DNA of 10,327 nt, from contig DASQFU010000102.1 of assembly GCA_035632955.1 (NCBI GenBank), positions 1 to 10,327 on the forward strand, written 5' to 3'. Under the pieces are notes generated by a model. The model did not search any database. It had not been told where the DNA came from and saw only the letters and a program-made list of their open reading frames with translations. How positions within the stretch are numbered: position 1 is the stretch's first letter; every line of letters begins with the position of its first letter. The translations under genes and the position numbers were made by a program. The DNA comes from DASQFU01 sp035632955 (GTDB taxonomy: Bacteria > Eisenbacteria > RBG-16-71-46). This document shows, one piece after another, positions 1 to 6,617 of the stretch.

Positions 1-27
1 GACGCCATGAGCGGAGAGCGTGCGTGA
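1..27 (+). CDS. 3' end of an upstream gene, probably batA-like
   Basis: An open frame entering from the left edge reads DAMSGERA and stops at TGA 25-27. Its stop overlaps the GTG start of the next gene in the tetranucleotide GTGA, the same arrangement seen twice more downstream. Only eight codons are visible, so no domain can be recognised. In classical Bat clusters a VWA protein, BatA, directly precedes BatB, which is why batA is the guess; that rests on gene order alone. The segment also carries GGAGAG at 13-18, the likely ribosome binding site of the next gene. Confidence 0.45.
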   Translation, partial: DAMSGERA

Positions 28-1727
28 GCTTCGTCGATCCCCGCTGGCTCTGGCTTGTGCTCGGCGTGCCGGTGCTGATCCTGCTCGAGGGCCACGCGCA
101 CCGGCGCGCCCGGCGCGCGCTCGAGCAGCTGGTCGGGTCCCGCACGGACTCGGCGCTGCTCGCGCAACGGCTCCCGGGACGGCGCCGCACGTCGCTGGTG
201 CTGCGCGCGCTGGCGCTCGCGCTGCTCGCGTTCGGCGCGGCCGGGCCGGAATGGGGCAGCGAGCTGATGCGGCGCACAGCGACCGGCTCCGACGTGATCC
301 TGCTGATCGACGTCTCGGCGAGCATGGACGTCCGCGACGTGGCGCCGAGCCGGCTCGAGGAGGCACGCCGTGAAGCGCTGGCGGTGCTCGATCGGCTCGC
401 CGGCAGCAAGGTCGGCGTGGTCGCGTTCGCGGGCGATGCCGTGCGCATGTGCCCGCTCACGCTCGACCGCAGCGCCGCGCGGCTCGTGATCGAGTCGCTT
501 TCGAGCGGCTCCGTGAGCGAGCCCGGCAGCGATCTTGGCCGCGGGCTCCGGACCGCGGCACGCGCGCTGCCCGGCGGGCGGCGCAGCGAGCAGGTGATCG
601 TGGCGTGGACCGACGGCGAAGATCTCGAGGCGCAGGCCAACGCCGCGATCGACGAGATCGCGAACGCCGGGCTGCGCGTGTTCGCGGTCGGCGTCGGCAC
701 GGCGTCCGGCGACGTCGTGCCGGTGCTCGACGAGCAAGGGCGCGCGGTCGACGTCAAGCGGGACGAGTCGGGTGGCGCAGTCCGCAGCCGGCTCGACGAG
801 CGGCTGCTGAGAACCGTCGCCCGCCGCACCCATGGCGCCTATTTCAGCGCCGCGCGTCCGGGCGGTGAGCTACCGCGCCTGCTCTCCGCCCTGGGTTCGA
901 TCGCGCGCGGCGCACGCGGCGAGCGTCTCGTCGAGCGCCCGGTGCCGCGCTTCGCGTGGTTTGCCGCACTGGCGGCGGCGCTGCTCGCGATCGAGATCGG
1001 GCGCGCCCGCCGCCGTCGCGAGGCGTCCGCGACGCGCCAGGCGCAGGCCCTCGCCGCTGCAGCGACGCTGTTGCTGCTCGCGATCGGGCCGCGAGCGGTG
1101 GAGGCGCAGAGCCCGTGGGCGAAAGGAGACGCCGCGTTTCGCCACGGCCGCTACGCCGAGGCCGAGTCGCTTTACGCCAAGCGCGTGGGCAAGTCGGGCC
1201 CGATCGGCGCGCGCGTCAACCAGGCGACCGCGCGGGCGCTGGCGGGCCGGCGCCCGGAGGCCGAGTCGGCGTTGCAGGGCTTGAAGCAAGCGCCGGGAAT
1301 GCCGGGTCTCGTGGCCGGGTACAACCTCGGCACATTGAAGGCAGAGCGTCAGGCTTACGACGAAGCGCTCAAAGAGCTGCGCTCGGTGCTCGAGCGCGAT
1401 CCGGGTCACGATGATGCCCGCTACAACTACGAGCTCGCGTTGCGGCGCTCGCAGCAACCGCCGCCGCGCCCATCGCCCCAGAGCCCGCGACCGGAACCCT
1501 CGCCCGGCGGATCGCAGGGCGGTGGCGGTGCTCCTCCGCCGAGTCCGCCGCCGTCGCCGGGCGCGCCGCAACCCGATCGCCCGCCGCCCTCGCCGCAGCC
1601 GACCGAAGGCATGACCCGGGACCGCGCCGAACAGCTGCTCGGGAGCCTCGAGGAGCTGGAGCGGCTCGAGCGGCAGCGACTCAATCGCGTGCGCGTCATG
1701 CGCGAGCGCCGCGGCCGCGACTGGTGA
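24..1727 (+). CDS. BatB-BatC fusion: membrane VWA domain protein with C-terminal TPR region
   Basis: 567 aa. Residues 5-21 and 57-74 are hydrophobic membrane segments, as in BatA/BatB. A VWA domain follows at about 90-290: MIDAS motif D96-V-S98-A-S100, the family signature CPLTLD at 143-148, and D197 in WTDGED. The usual MIDAS threonine position reads PGSD, so S169 may take its place. A membrane segment at 309-325 normally ends BatB. Here the chain continues into a second hydrophobic stretch (about 340-361, ending VEAQS) that resembles a BatC signal peptide. Then come TPR-like helices (364-475), a Pro/Gly/Ser-rich linker (479-529) and a charged helix (RAEQLLGSLEELERLE) typical of BatC C-termini. 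GTG 24 has GGAGAG at 13-18 upstream and overlaps the previous stop. Bat proteins are linked to oxygen tolerance and envelope fitness in Bacteroides, Leptospira and Francisella; the exact role is unsettled. The assignment is strong; the fusion reading is well supported. Confidence 0.9.
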   Translation: MSFVDPRWLWLVLGVPVLILLEGHAHRRARRALEQLVGSRTDSALLAQRLPGRRRTSLVLRALALALLAFGAAGPEWGSELMRRTATGSDVILLIDVSASMDVRDVAPSRLEEARREALAVLDRLAGSKVGVVAFAGDAVRMCPLTLDRSAARLVIESLSSGSVSEPGSDLGRGLRTAARALPGGRRSEQVIVAWTDGEDLEAQANAAIDEIANAGLRVFAVGVGTASGDVVPVLDEQGRAVDVKRDESGGAVRSRLDERLLRTVARRTHGAYFSAARPGGELPRLLSALGSIARGARGERLVERPVPRFAWFAALAAALLAIEIGRARRRREASATRQAQALAAAATLLLLAIGPRAVEAQSPWAKGDAAFRHGRYAEAESLYAKRVGKSGPIGARVNQATARALAGRRPEAESALQGLKQAPGMPGLVAGYNLGTLKAERQAYDEALKELRSVLERDPGHDDARYNYELALRRSQQPPPRPSPQSPRPEPSPGGSQGGGGAPPPSPPPSPGAPQPDRPPPSPQPTEGMTRDRAEQLLGSLEELERLERQRLNRVRVMRERRGRDW

Positions 1728-4009
1728 GCCGCATGTGGACGTGCCGAGCGACGCTGCTCGCGCTGCTCGGTCTCGCGGCCGCGCCACCGGTGGACGCGGC
1801 GGTCGAGATCCAGGCTCGGCTCGAGCGCCGGACGCTGGCGGTGGGTGAGACCACGACGCTCGAAGTCGTGGTGCGCGGCGTGGCGATCGGCGCCAGCGAG
1901 CCCGAGTTCGCGGTGCCCGAAGGTCTGGAGGTGCTCGGCAGCGGACGCGAGCAGAACTTCTCGTGGGTCAACGGCCGCAGCACGGTCGAGACCGTGTTCC
2001 GCTACGAGATCGGTCCGACGGCCGCGGGCCGCTACGCGCTCGGTCCGATCGACGTCCGGGTCAGCGGCCAAACCTACCGCAGCGGCGTCGTCGGCCTGGA
2101 CGTGAGCGCCGCGCCGGTGCGGGTCGGCGCCGCCGGGGGCGGGCCGGCGACGCTGGTCGTCGATCTGCTCCCACCGTCTCCGTACGTCGGTCAGCTCGCG
2201 ATCTTGCGCGTGCGTCTGGTCCAGCGCACGTCGCTCGCCGAGGATCCGCACTACAGCCCGCCTGCAACCCCGGGGTTCTGGACCGACAAGCCAGCGCCGC
2301 CGGAGTCGTTCTATGGGGACCAGGGAAACCAGCGGGTGCTGGTGACCGAAACGCGCACGCGGCTCTATCCGCTGACGGTCGGCCAAGCGACGATCGGCGA
2401 GGCGATGGCGAATCTGGTGATCGCGGACGAGCGTGCGCGGGATCCGCTGGCGTGGCTCCATGGCTCGGCCCGCCGGCAGTTGGTCGTGAAGAGCTCGCCC
2501 TTGCGGGTCCGCGTGCGCCCGCTCCCGGGCGGGGCGCCGGCAGGTTTCACAGGCGCGGTCGGCGCATTCGAGGTGCGGTGGGTCGCGGATCGGCCGGCGA
2601 CCTCGCGTGACGTGCCGGTCACCATGCGCCTCGACGTGCGGGGGATCGGCAACCTGCCCTTGATCCGGCCTCCGGAGCTTGCGTCGCCGGACTTCGAAGT
2701 GTTCGCGAGCAGCGTCGAGGACAGCCTCGGGATGGTTGGGGGCGCCGTCCGGGGACGGAAGCGCTTCCAATGGACGGTGCTGCCGCGCCGCCAGGGGCGG
2801 CTCGAGCTCTCCGCGCCGTCGTTCGCGTGGTTCGATCCCGCCGCCAGTCGCTACCAGAGCGCGGCGGCGCCCGCGGTGCGCATCGAGGTCGGCCCATCGC
2901 TGTTCGCGGCCGGCAGCGACGAGGAGTTCCCGGCGGTGTTCGCCGCCCACCCGCTCGAGCCGGGCGCCCGCGGCCCCGAGCCGTGGGCGTACGCGCTGGT
3001 GGGGCTGTTCGCCGGCGGCGGATTCGCACTCTGGCGGACGACCCTGCGACGCTCCCCGGACTCCGCGGTGCGCGCGCAGCAACGCGAGCTGTTGCGCGCG
3101 GTCGGGCGCGGAACCGGCGCCGACTTCTGGCGGGCCGCCGAAGAGGCCAGCGCTTGGCTCGCCGATCGGGGCGCCTCGGTGGGCGGGCTCCGAGACAACA
3201 TCGTCGCCGCGCGTTACGGGGGCGGTACCCTGACCTCGGACCCGGAGCGATTGCGCCGCGCCCTGGTCGAGCATCTCGGCCGCGCGGTGCCGGCGCCGTC
3301 TCGTCGCCTGCCCAACCGGCTCGGGGCCGTGCTGTTGGCCACCGTCGCGGTCGTGCTCGCGGTGCAGTTCGGGCCCACCGTTGGTTCTTCCGCGGCACTC
3401 CAGGCCGCGCGGCGAGCGGATCAGTCGGCGCGCGCCGGCGACCTGCGGGCGGCGCACGCGGAATGGGAAACGATCTGGCGCCGGTCCGGACCGCATCCGG
3501 CGCTGGCCGCGCGGCTGGCGTGGAGCGATGCCGAGGCGGGAGCGATCGGCCCGGCGGCCGCCTGGGTGTTGCGCGGCGAGCTCGCCGAGCCGCGCGATCC
3601 GGCGCTACGCTGGGTGAGCGAGCGGGTTCGGGAAGGCGGCGGCCTGGTTGGCGCCGGTGCGGCGCGCCTGCCGCTGACCCGACTCGAGTGGTCGCTGCTG
3701 GCGCTCGCCGCCGGGCTGGGCGCCGGTGCGCTCTGGCCAGGTGCGCGCGCGACGCTCGCGTGTGCCGCGCTCGCGATCGTGGCCGGCGCGGTCCATCCCG
3801 TCGAAGGTTTGCTCGCGCGGCGTTCCGGGCACGCGGTGGTCGTGAAATCGGTGCTGCTCGAGGGCGCGGACCTCGAGCTCCAGCCCGGGCAGGTGGTCAC
3901 AGTGACGTCGCGCGCCGGCGACCGCGTGCGCATCCGGGCGGGACGCGACGAGATCGGCGTGGTCCCGCCGGCAGCCGTGCAGCCGGTGTTCGGCCGGCGG
4001 GAGGGGTGA
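1724..4009 (+). CDS. BatD-BatE fusion: secreted and membrane BatD with TPR/SH3-like tail
   Basis: 761 aa. A signal peptide (residues 1-25, ending PPVDA) leads into beta-rich repeats beginning VEIQARLERRTLAVGE, the typical BatD opening. The BatD hallmarks GIGNLPLIRPPEL (307-319) and FAWFDPAASRYQ (367-378) are present, followed by a membrane segment (about 420-437) and the helical cytoplasmic region (445-525) usual for BatD. A further membrane segment (533-549) precedes TPR-like helices (556-635), two more hydrophobic segments (655-671 and 675-692) and an SH3-like end (702-756, AVVVKSVLLEG...IGVVPPAAVQPV). TPR, two membrane helices and SH3 is the plan of BatE, so this looks like BatD joined to BatE. 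The GTG at 1724 overlaps the previous stop as GTGA; ATG 1733, three codons later, is an alternative start. Likely acts with the preceding VWA/TPR protein in one envelope complex. BatD is certain by motif; the BatE part is inferred from architecture. Confidence 0.88.
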   Translation: MSRMWTCRATLLALLGLAAAPPVDAAVEIQARLERRTLAVGETTTLEVVVRGVAIGASEPEFAVPEGLEVLGSGREQNFSWVNGRSTVETVFRYEIGPTAAGRYALGPIDVRVSGQTYRSGVVGLDVSAAPVRVGAAGGGPATLVVDLLPPSPYVGQLAILRVRLVQRTSLAEDPHYSPPATPGFWTDKPAPPESFYGDQGNQRVLVTETRTRLYPLTVGQATIGEAMANLVIADERARDPLAWLHGSARRQLVVKSSPLRVRVRPLPGGAPAGFTGAVGAFEVRWVADRPATSRDVPVTMRLDVRGIGNLPLIRPPELASPDFEVFASSVEDSLGMVGGAVRGRKRFQWTVLPRRQGRLELSAPSFAWFDPAASRYQSAAAPAVRIEVGPSLFAAGSDEEFPAVFAAHPLEPGARGPEPWAYALVGLFAGGGFALWRTTLRRSPDSAVRAQQRELLRAVGRGTGADFWRAAEEASAWLADRGASVGGLRDNIVAARYGGGTLTSDPERLRRALVEHLGRAVPAPSRRLPNRLGAVLLATVAVVLAVQFGPTVGSSAALQAARRADQSARAGDLRAAHAEWETIWRRSGPHPALAARLAWSDAEAGAIGPAAAWVLRGELAEPRDPALRWVSERVREGGGLVGAGAARLPLTRLEWSLLALAAGLGAGALWPGARATLACAALAIVAGAVHPVEGLLARRSGHAVVVKSVLLEGADLELQPGQVVTVTSRAGDRVRIRAGRDEIGVVPPAAVQPVFGRREG

Positions 4010-4013
4010 ACGC

Positions 4014-4598
4014 GTGATACGTTTCGTGCCCGCGTCGACCTCGCCGCTGCTGCTCGCCTGGATGGTGGTCTCTCTGCTGGCACCGGTGGACGCGATCGAC
4101 CGGCGGATTCAATCCGCGGTGCAGAGTGGCCGGCATCCCACTCTGGAAGGACCGATGCGCGCCGCGACCGACGTCGGCAAGCCGGTCGTCGTGTTGGGCG
4201 GGCTGCTCGCGGTCGCGGCGTTCACGGGGCCGCTCGGTGGGGCGACGGCGCGTCATGCGCTATTCGCGTTGCTGCCGACCAACGTCGTGGTCGAAGTGCT
4301 CAAGCGGTCGGTCAATCGCACCCGTCCGGACGGCTCGCGCAAGCGCAGCAACGCGTCGTTTCCGTCCAGCCATGCCGCCAACGCGGCGGCGATCGCTGCC
4401 GCCCTCGGATCGCGCTGGCCACGGCTCCGTCCGTTCCTCTGGCTCCTGGTCGGGACCGTCGGCTGGTCCCGCATCTACCTCAACCGACACTTCCTGAGCG
4501 ACGTGTTAGTCGCTGTCGTGATTGGCATTGTCTGCGCGTGGCTGGTCGGTAGGCAGATCCATGGGAAGGCGCAGCGCCAAGCTCGGTTCGGAACCTGA
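4014..4598 (+). CDS. PAP2-family membrane lipid phosphatase
   Basis: 194 aa with several hydrophobic segments (10-27, 55-72, 80-96, 138-150, 162-178). All three signatures of the PAP2 acid phosphatase superfamily are present: K97-x6-R104-P105, P117-S-S-H120, and S152-R153-x5-H159-x3-D163. The histidines H120 and H159 and aspartate D163 form the catalytic centre in this family, which removes phosphate from phosphatidate or undecaprenyl diphosphate on the outer face of the inner membrane. Which lipid is used cannot be read from sequence. GTG 4014 lies four bases after the BatD/E stop, with GAGGGG at 4001-4006 as ribosome binding site, so it is probably co-transcribed with the Bat genes. The family is sure; a functional link to Bat is only suggested by position. 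Confidence 0.9.
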   Translation: MIRFVPASTSPLLLAWMVVSLLAPVDAIDRRIQSAVQSGRHPTLEGPMRAATDVGKPVVVLGGLLAVAAFTGPLGGATARHALFALLPTNVVVEVLKRSVNRTRPDGSRKRSNASFPSSHAANAAAIAAALGSRWPRLRPFLWLLVGTVGWSRIYLNRHFLSDVLVAVVIGIVCAWLVGRQIHGKAQRQARFGT

Positions 4599-4627
4599 CC
4601 TGAAGGGTAGGTGTGGGGAGCGCCCTC

Positions 4628-4636
4628 TGGTACGCT
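4628..4636 (+). promoter_or_regulatory. Putative extended -10 promoter for the EIIA gene
   Basis: TGG followed by TACGCT (4631-4636) gives a TGn extended -10 box in the 66-bp gap before the EIIA gene. I see no convincing -35 box 17-18 bases upstream. Transcription would start near 4643, leaving a leader of about 20 bases that contains AGAGGA at 4650-4655. The same TAYGCT hexamer occurs in the two other same-strand gaps of the window. Confidence 0.45.
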
Positions 4637-4649
4637 GCGGGTCGGTCGC

Positions 4650-4655
4650 AGAGGA
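4650..4655 (+). promoter_or_regulatory. Ribosome binding site that sets the EIIA start
   Basis: AGAGGA lies nine bases before ATG 4665. It favours that ATG over the in-frame GTG at 4611, which would lie upstream of the predicted -10 box and add 18 residues with no resemblance to the family. Confidence 0.6.
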
Positions 4656-4664
4656 ACCGTCTCG

Positions 4665-5129
4665 ATGACTGTCGCAGCCATCCCCTCGGCTTTCGACCTC
4701 GCGCACTGCATCCCTGATCTCAAGCCGAAACGTAGAGACGCGGCGCTCGCCGAGCTGGTGGGGCTCGCCCATCAGTCGGGAAGCGTTCGCGAGGCGGAGC
4801 CGTTGCTCGATTTGCTGCTGCTGCGGGAGCGGCTCGGCACGACGGCGATCGGCAAGTGCGTCGCCGTCCCGCACGCGCGCTCGCTGACGGTGGTTCGGTC
4901 GCAGCTCGTGGTCGCGCGCTCCAAGCGGGGCGTGGACTGGAACGCGCCCGACGGCCAGCCGATCCAGCTCATCCTGCTCGTGCTCTCGCCGGCGGAAGCG
5001 ACCGACGCCGCGCATCAGGGATTCCTCGCGCGCGCCGTGGCGGTGGCCCGGCTGCAGCGCAACCGGCAGAAGCTGCTCGATGCGCCGTCGTTCGAAATCG
5101 CGCAGCGCATGCGCGAGCTGGTGTCGTGA
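4665..5129 (+). CDS. PtsN-like PTS EIIA (IIA-Fru/Ntr type) domain protein
   Basis: 154 aa, the size of a stand-alone IIA domain of the mannitol/fructose/Ntr superfamily. The active-site region TAIGKCVAVPHAR (residues 60-72) matches the family pattern around the phosphorylated histidine, here H70. The usual GNG just before it reads GKC, a mild departure. Such proteins accept phosphate from HPr or NPr; PtsN regulates potassium transport, nitrogen metabolism and envelope stress in Proteobacteria. No HPr, enzyme I, rpoN or sugar permease is visible here, so a regulatory role is more likely than sugar uptake, but that is inference. The stop overlaps the next start (GTGA 5126-5129), implying translational coupling with the zinc-ribbon protein. 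ATG 4665 is chosen for its ribosome binding site at 4650. Confidence 0.82.
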   Translation: MTVAAIPSAFDLAHCIPDLKPKRRDAALAELVGLAHQSGSVREAEPLLDLLLLRERLGTTAIGKCVAVPHARSLTVVRSQLVVARSKRGVDWNAPDGQPIQLILLVLSPAEATDAAHQGFLARAVAVARLQRNRQKLLDAPSFEIAQRMRELVS

Positions 5130-5470
5130 GCGCGCACGGGCCTTTGGTGCAGCTCCACGATCTCGATCTGCTGATGGAGGAGATCCAGGCTCCAGAGGCG
5201 CGCGGGCGGTTGAAGCGTCTCGGCTTCCCGCTCGAAGGCGAGGCTCAGCTCAATAAGGCTCGCGCGCGGCTCACCGCCGCGATCGATCGCCGGTGGATGA
5301 CGCTCTACGACCGGGCCCGCGGCCGCTACGGCCGGGCGATCGTCAGAGTGCGGGATCGCGTGTGCCTCGGCTGCTTCGTCACCTTGCCGACCTCGGTTCA
5401 GCCGCCGCCGGCAGAGCCACACCAGCTCGGCGTGTGCGAATCCTGCAGCCGCATCCTCTACTGGGGCTGA
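5126..5470 (+). CDS. Short C4-type zinc-ribbon protein (zf-RING_7 / CdsZ-FlgZ type)
   Basis: 114 aa starting at GTG 5126, which overlaps the EIIA stop. The C-terminus carries C80-x2-C83 in RVRDRVCLGC and C104-x2-C107 in CESCSRILYWG. The spacing and the CxxCxRILY end match the C4 zinc ribbon of the family containing Helicobacter HP0958 (FlgZ) and Chlamydia CT398 (CdsZ). Family members are usually about 230-250 aa with a long antiparallel coiled coil before the ribbon. Here only a short N-terminal piece (LVQLHDLDLLMEEIQ) and one helix (about 39-70) remain, so most of the coiled-coil hairpin is missing although the frame is intact. The family binds nucleic acids or partner proteins; the function here is unknown. 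The fold call is strong. Confidence 0.83.
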   Translation: MSAHGPLVQLHDLDLLMEEIQAPEARGRLKRLGFPLEGEAQLNKARARLTAAIDRRWMTLYDRARGRYGRAIVRVRDRVCLGCFVTLPTSVQPPPAEPHQLGVCESCSRILYWG

Positions 5471-5565
5471 GCACGGCAGCACGCGAACGATCCCGGTAGC
5501 GCCGATCGGCCGCATCCAGCTCGAGATTCCCGCCGCGCACTCCCCGCGCCGCCCACGCCGCGACT

Positions 5566-5574
5566 TGGTATGCT
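5566..5574 (+). promoter_or_regulatory. Putative extended -10 promoter for the lipoprotein gene
   Basis: TGG followed by TATGCT (5569-5574) forms a TGn extended -10 box in the gap after the zinc-ribbon gene. No -35 box is apparent at 17-18 bases spacing. A start site near 5581 would give a leader of about 43 bases to GTG 5624. The remainder of the gap 5471-5565 shows no gene and no hairpin with a T run. Confidence 0.45.
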
Positions 5575-5612
5575 CCCGGCCACCATGGCGTCCAACCCGA
5601 ATGACCGGGCGG

Positions 5613-5618
5613 AAGGAG
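5613..5618 (+). promoter_or_regulatory. Ribosome binding site that sets the lipoprotein start
   Basis: AAGGAG lies five bases before GTG 5624. It decides against the in-frame ATGs at 5570 and 5585: the first overlaps the predicted -10 box and the second would be nearly leaderless. It also sits too close to GTG 5618 to serve it. Confidence 0.7.
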
Positions 5619-5623
5619 TGCGG

Positions 5624-6046
5624 GTGAGAGCGGGATCGTGGGTGCGTGTCGGGGCGGCTCTGGCGTGGCTTCTGCCGGGCTGCACGACGCTCCGGGAAGT
5701 GCCGCGCGCCGAGTACGCGGTGCGCCCCGAGCGATCACACGTCGAGGTGGAGACCCGGGAAGGCCAGCGCTTCGGGTTCGACTTCGCGCGTTTCACCGCC
5801 GACAGCCTGACCGGATTCCAGCGCGGCGACGATGTCGGGTCGCTGCAGATGGTCGACGCGCACACGCTGGCGCTGGAGCGGGTGTCGCGACTCTCGGCGC
5901 GCGGTATCGACTGGTATCGGACCGGCCTGATCGGCGGCGTCGTGGTCGCGGCGGCGGTCGCGGCGGTGCTCTCGCAGACCGGTGGCGGCGGCAATGGCGG
6001 CGGCGGCGACGACGGCGGCATGTGCGGTCCGCGCGGGTGCCCTTAG
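5624..6046 (+). CDS. Small lipoprotein with C-terminal membrane segment, function unknown
   Basis: 140 aa. A signal peptide ends in the lipobox LLPGC, with C20 the predicted lipidated residue. A short beta-rich domain follows (about 38-90: VEVETREGQRFGFDF...SLTGFQRGD...GSLQMVDAHTLALERV). Its plan, a small domain about a quantity, a flag and an 'ERVSRLSARG' run before a membrane helix, recalls unnamed small lipoproteins from Bacteroidetes-like and Gemmatimonadota-like genomes; I know no function for them. Residues 101-117 (GLIGGVVVAAAVAAVLS) form a membrane segment. The end is a Gly/Asn/Asp-rich tail with two cysteines (C134, C139). The TAG stop at 6044-6046 is the outer edge of the palindromic element that follows, so the true ancestral C-terminus may have been different. 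It has its own likely promoter at 5566-5574. Confidence 0.72.
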   Translation: MRAGSWVRVGAALAWLLPGCTTLREVPRAEYAVRPERSHVEVETREGQRFGFDFARFTADSLTGFQRGDDVGSLQMVDAHTLALERVSRLSARGIDWYRTGLIGGVVVAAAVAAVLSQTGGGGNGGGGDDGGMCGPRGCP

Positions 6047-6206
6047 TGTCCCGAGTCAGAAATCATGCACCTATTCCGACGGCCCTCGTGACCTCTGGCT
6101 GCGTTGCGCCTTCTCCACGTATCGAAACAAATACGTGTCGTCGGCGTGCCTTGCCAGATGTCACGATCTCTCGGCATATGCACTCGATTTCTGACCCGGA
6201 ACACTA
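6044..6206. mobile_element. 163-bp palindromic MITE-like element between convergent genes
   Basis: The ends are inverted repeats of 21 bases with 19 matches (6044-6064 against the complement of 6186-6206): TA followed by GTGTYCCGRGTCAGAAATC. Inward, symmetry continues: 6087-6099 (CGTGACCTCTGGC) pairs with 6153-6165, CGCC 6107-6110 with GGCG 6143-6146, and ACGTAT 6117-6122 with ATACGT 6131-6136 around the 8-base loop CGAAACAA. The whole element can therefore fold into one long imperfect hairpin. Both edges are TA, as expected for IS630/Tc1-mariner-type insertion with TA duplication, though TA may simply be part of the repeat. No transposase is inside. Its lower G+C contrasts with the neighbours. 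It may also act as a bidirectional terminator, but there is no T run. Whether it is repeated elsewhere in the genome cannot be seen. Confidence 0.75.
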
Positions 6207-6617
6207 GCGTCCTAAGGCCGCGATCGCGAGGGCGGCGAGCGCCGCCCCGACGGCATCGGCCAGCAGGTCGCCGCGGTCGAAGCCTCCATGCCGCCGGTCG
6301 AACAGCTCCTTCGCGAGCCCGAGTCCGAGACCTCCGCCGGCCGCGAGCCCCGGCTCGTGGGTGACGAGCCCGATCGCCAGGCCGCCGGCGAACGCGAGCG
6401 AAGCGTGCTGCAGCCGATCGGCGCGGGCGACGCCGCCGAGCGCGCTCAGACCTTCGCCGGACGCGCTCAAGTCTTCGCGCAGGATCGCGATCCCCGACGT
6501 GTCGGGCGCACATGCGCAGCGGGCGGGCGGTACGGCGAGCATCGGGATCACGAGCGCCAGCGCGGCGAACGCCGGCGGGAACGGTGAGCGTGCGAATCGG
6601 CGGGAGAAACGTGGCAT
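6204..6617 (-). CDS. Small exported membrane protein, YfiM/DUF2279-like
   Basis: 137 aa, the only gene on this strand. Residues 12-35 form a signal peptide or membrane anchor, with cysteines C34 and C36 just after it but no good lipobox. The remainder has ADRLQHASLAFAGGL (66-80), a hydrophobic stretch, then GLGLAKELFDRRHGG (98-112) and DRGDLLADAVGAALAAL (114-130). The pattern of a His-containing helix, then G-x-x-KE-x-x-D, then D-x-x-ADxxGA resembles the YfiM/DUF2279 and VanZ-like group of small membrane proteins of unknown function. That match is by eye and moderate. ATG 6617 has GGAG ten bases upstream. Its ATG overlaps that of the divergent nucleotidyltransferase gene, and its TAG stop (complement of 6204-6206) lies in the edge of the palindromic element. 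Confidence 0.65.
   Translation of the reverse strand: MPRFSRRFARSPFPPAFAALALVIPMLAVPPARCACAPDTSGIAILREDLSASGEGLSALGGVARADRLQHASLAFAGGLAIGLVTHEPGLAAGGGLGLGLAKELFDRRHGGFDRGDLLADAVGAALAALAIAALGR

Noticed and set aside
1440..1610. Pro/Gly/Ser-rich repeat-like DNA within the BatB-BatC gene
   Set aside because: It is a low-complexity linker of the kind usual in BatC proteins and shows no regular repeat unit.
1427..3496. Long minus-strand open frame (689 codons) opposite the Bat genes
   Set aside because: It is Arg/Pro/Gly-rich with no recognisable domain, and lies opposite two clear genes. Long antisense frames are expected at this G+C content.
4585..4620. Possible terminator after the PAP2 gene
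   Set aside because: Only a tiny GTTCGGAAC hairpin is visible, with no T run; this does not support a terminator call.
5570..5623. Upstream ATG starts (5570 and 5585) for the lipoprotein
   Set aside because: They place extra residues before a good signal peptide, and 5570 overlaps the predicted -10 box. AAGGAG at 5613 points to GTG 5624.
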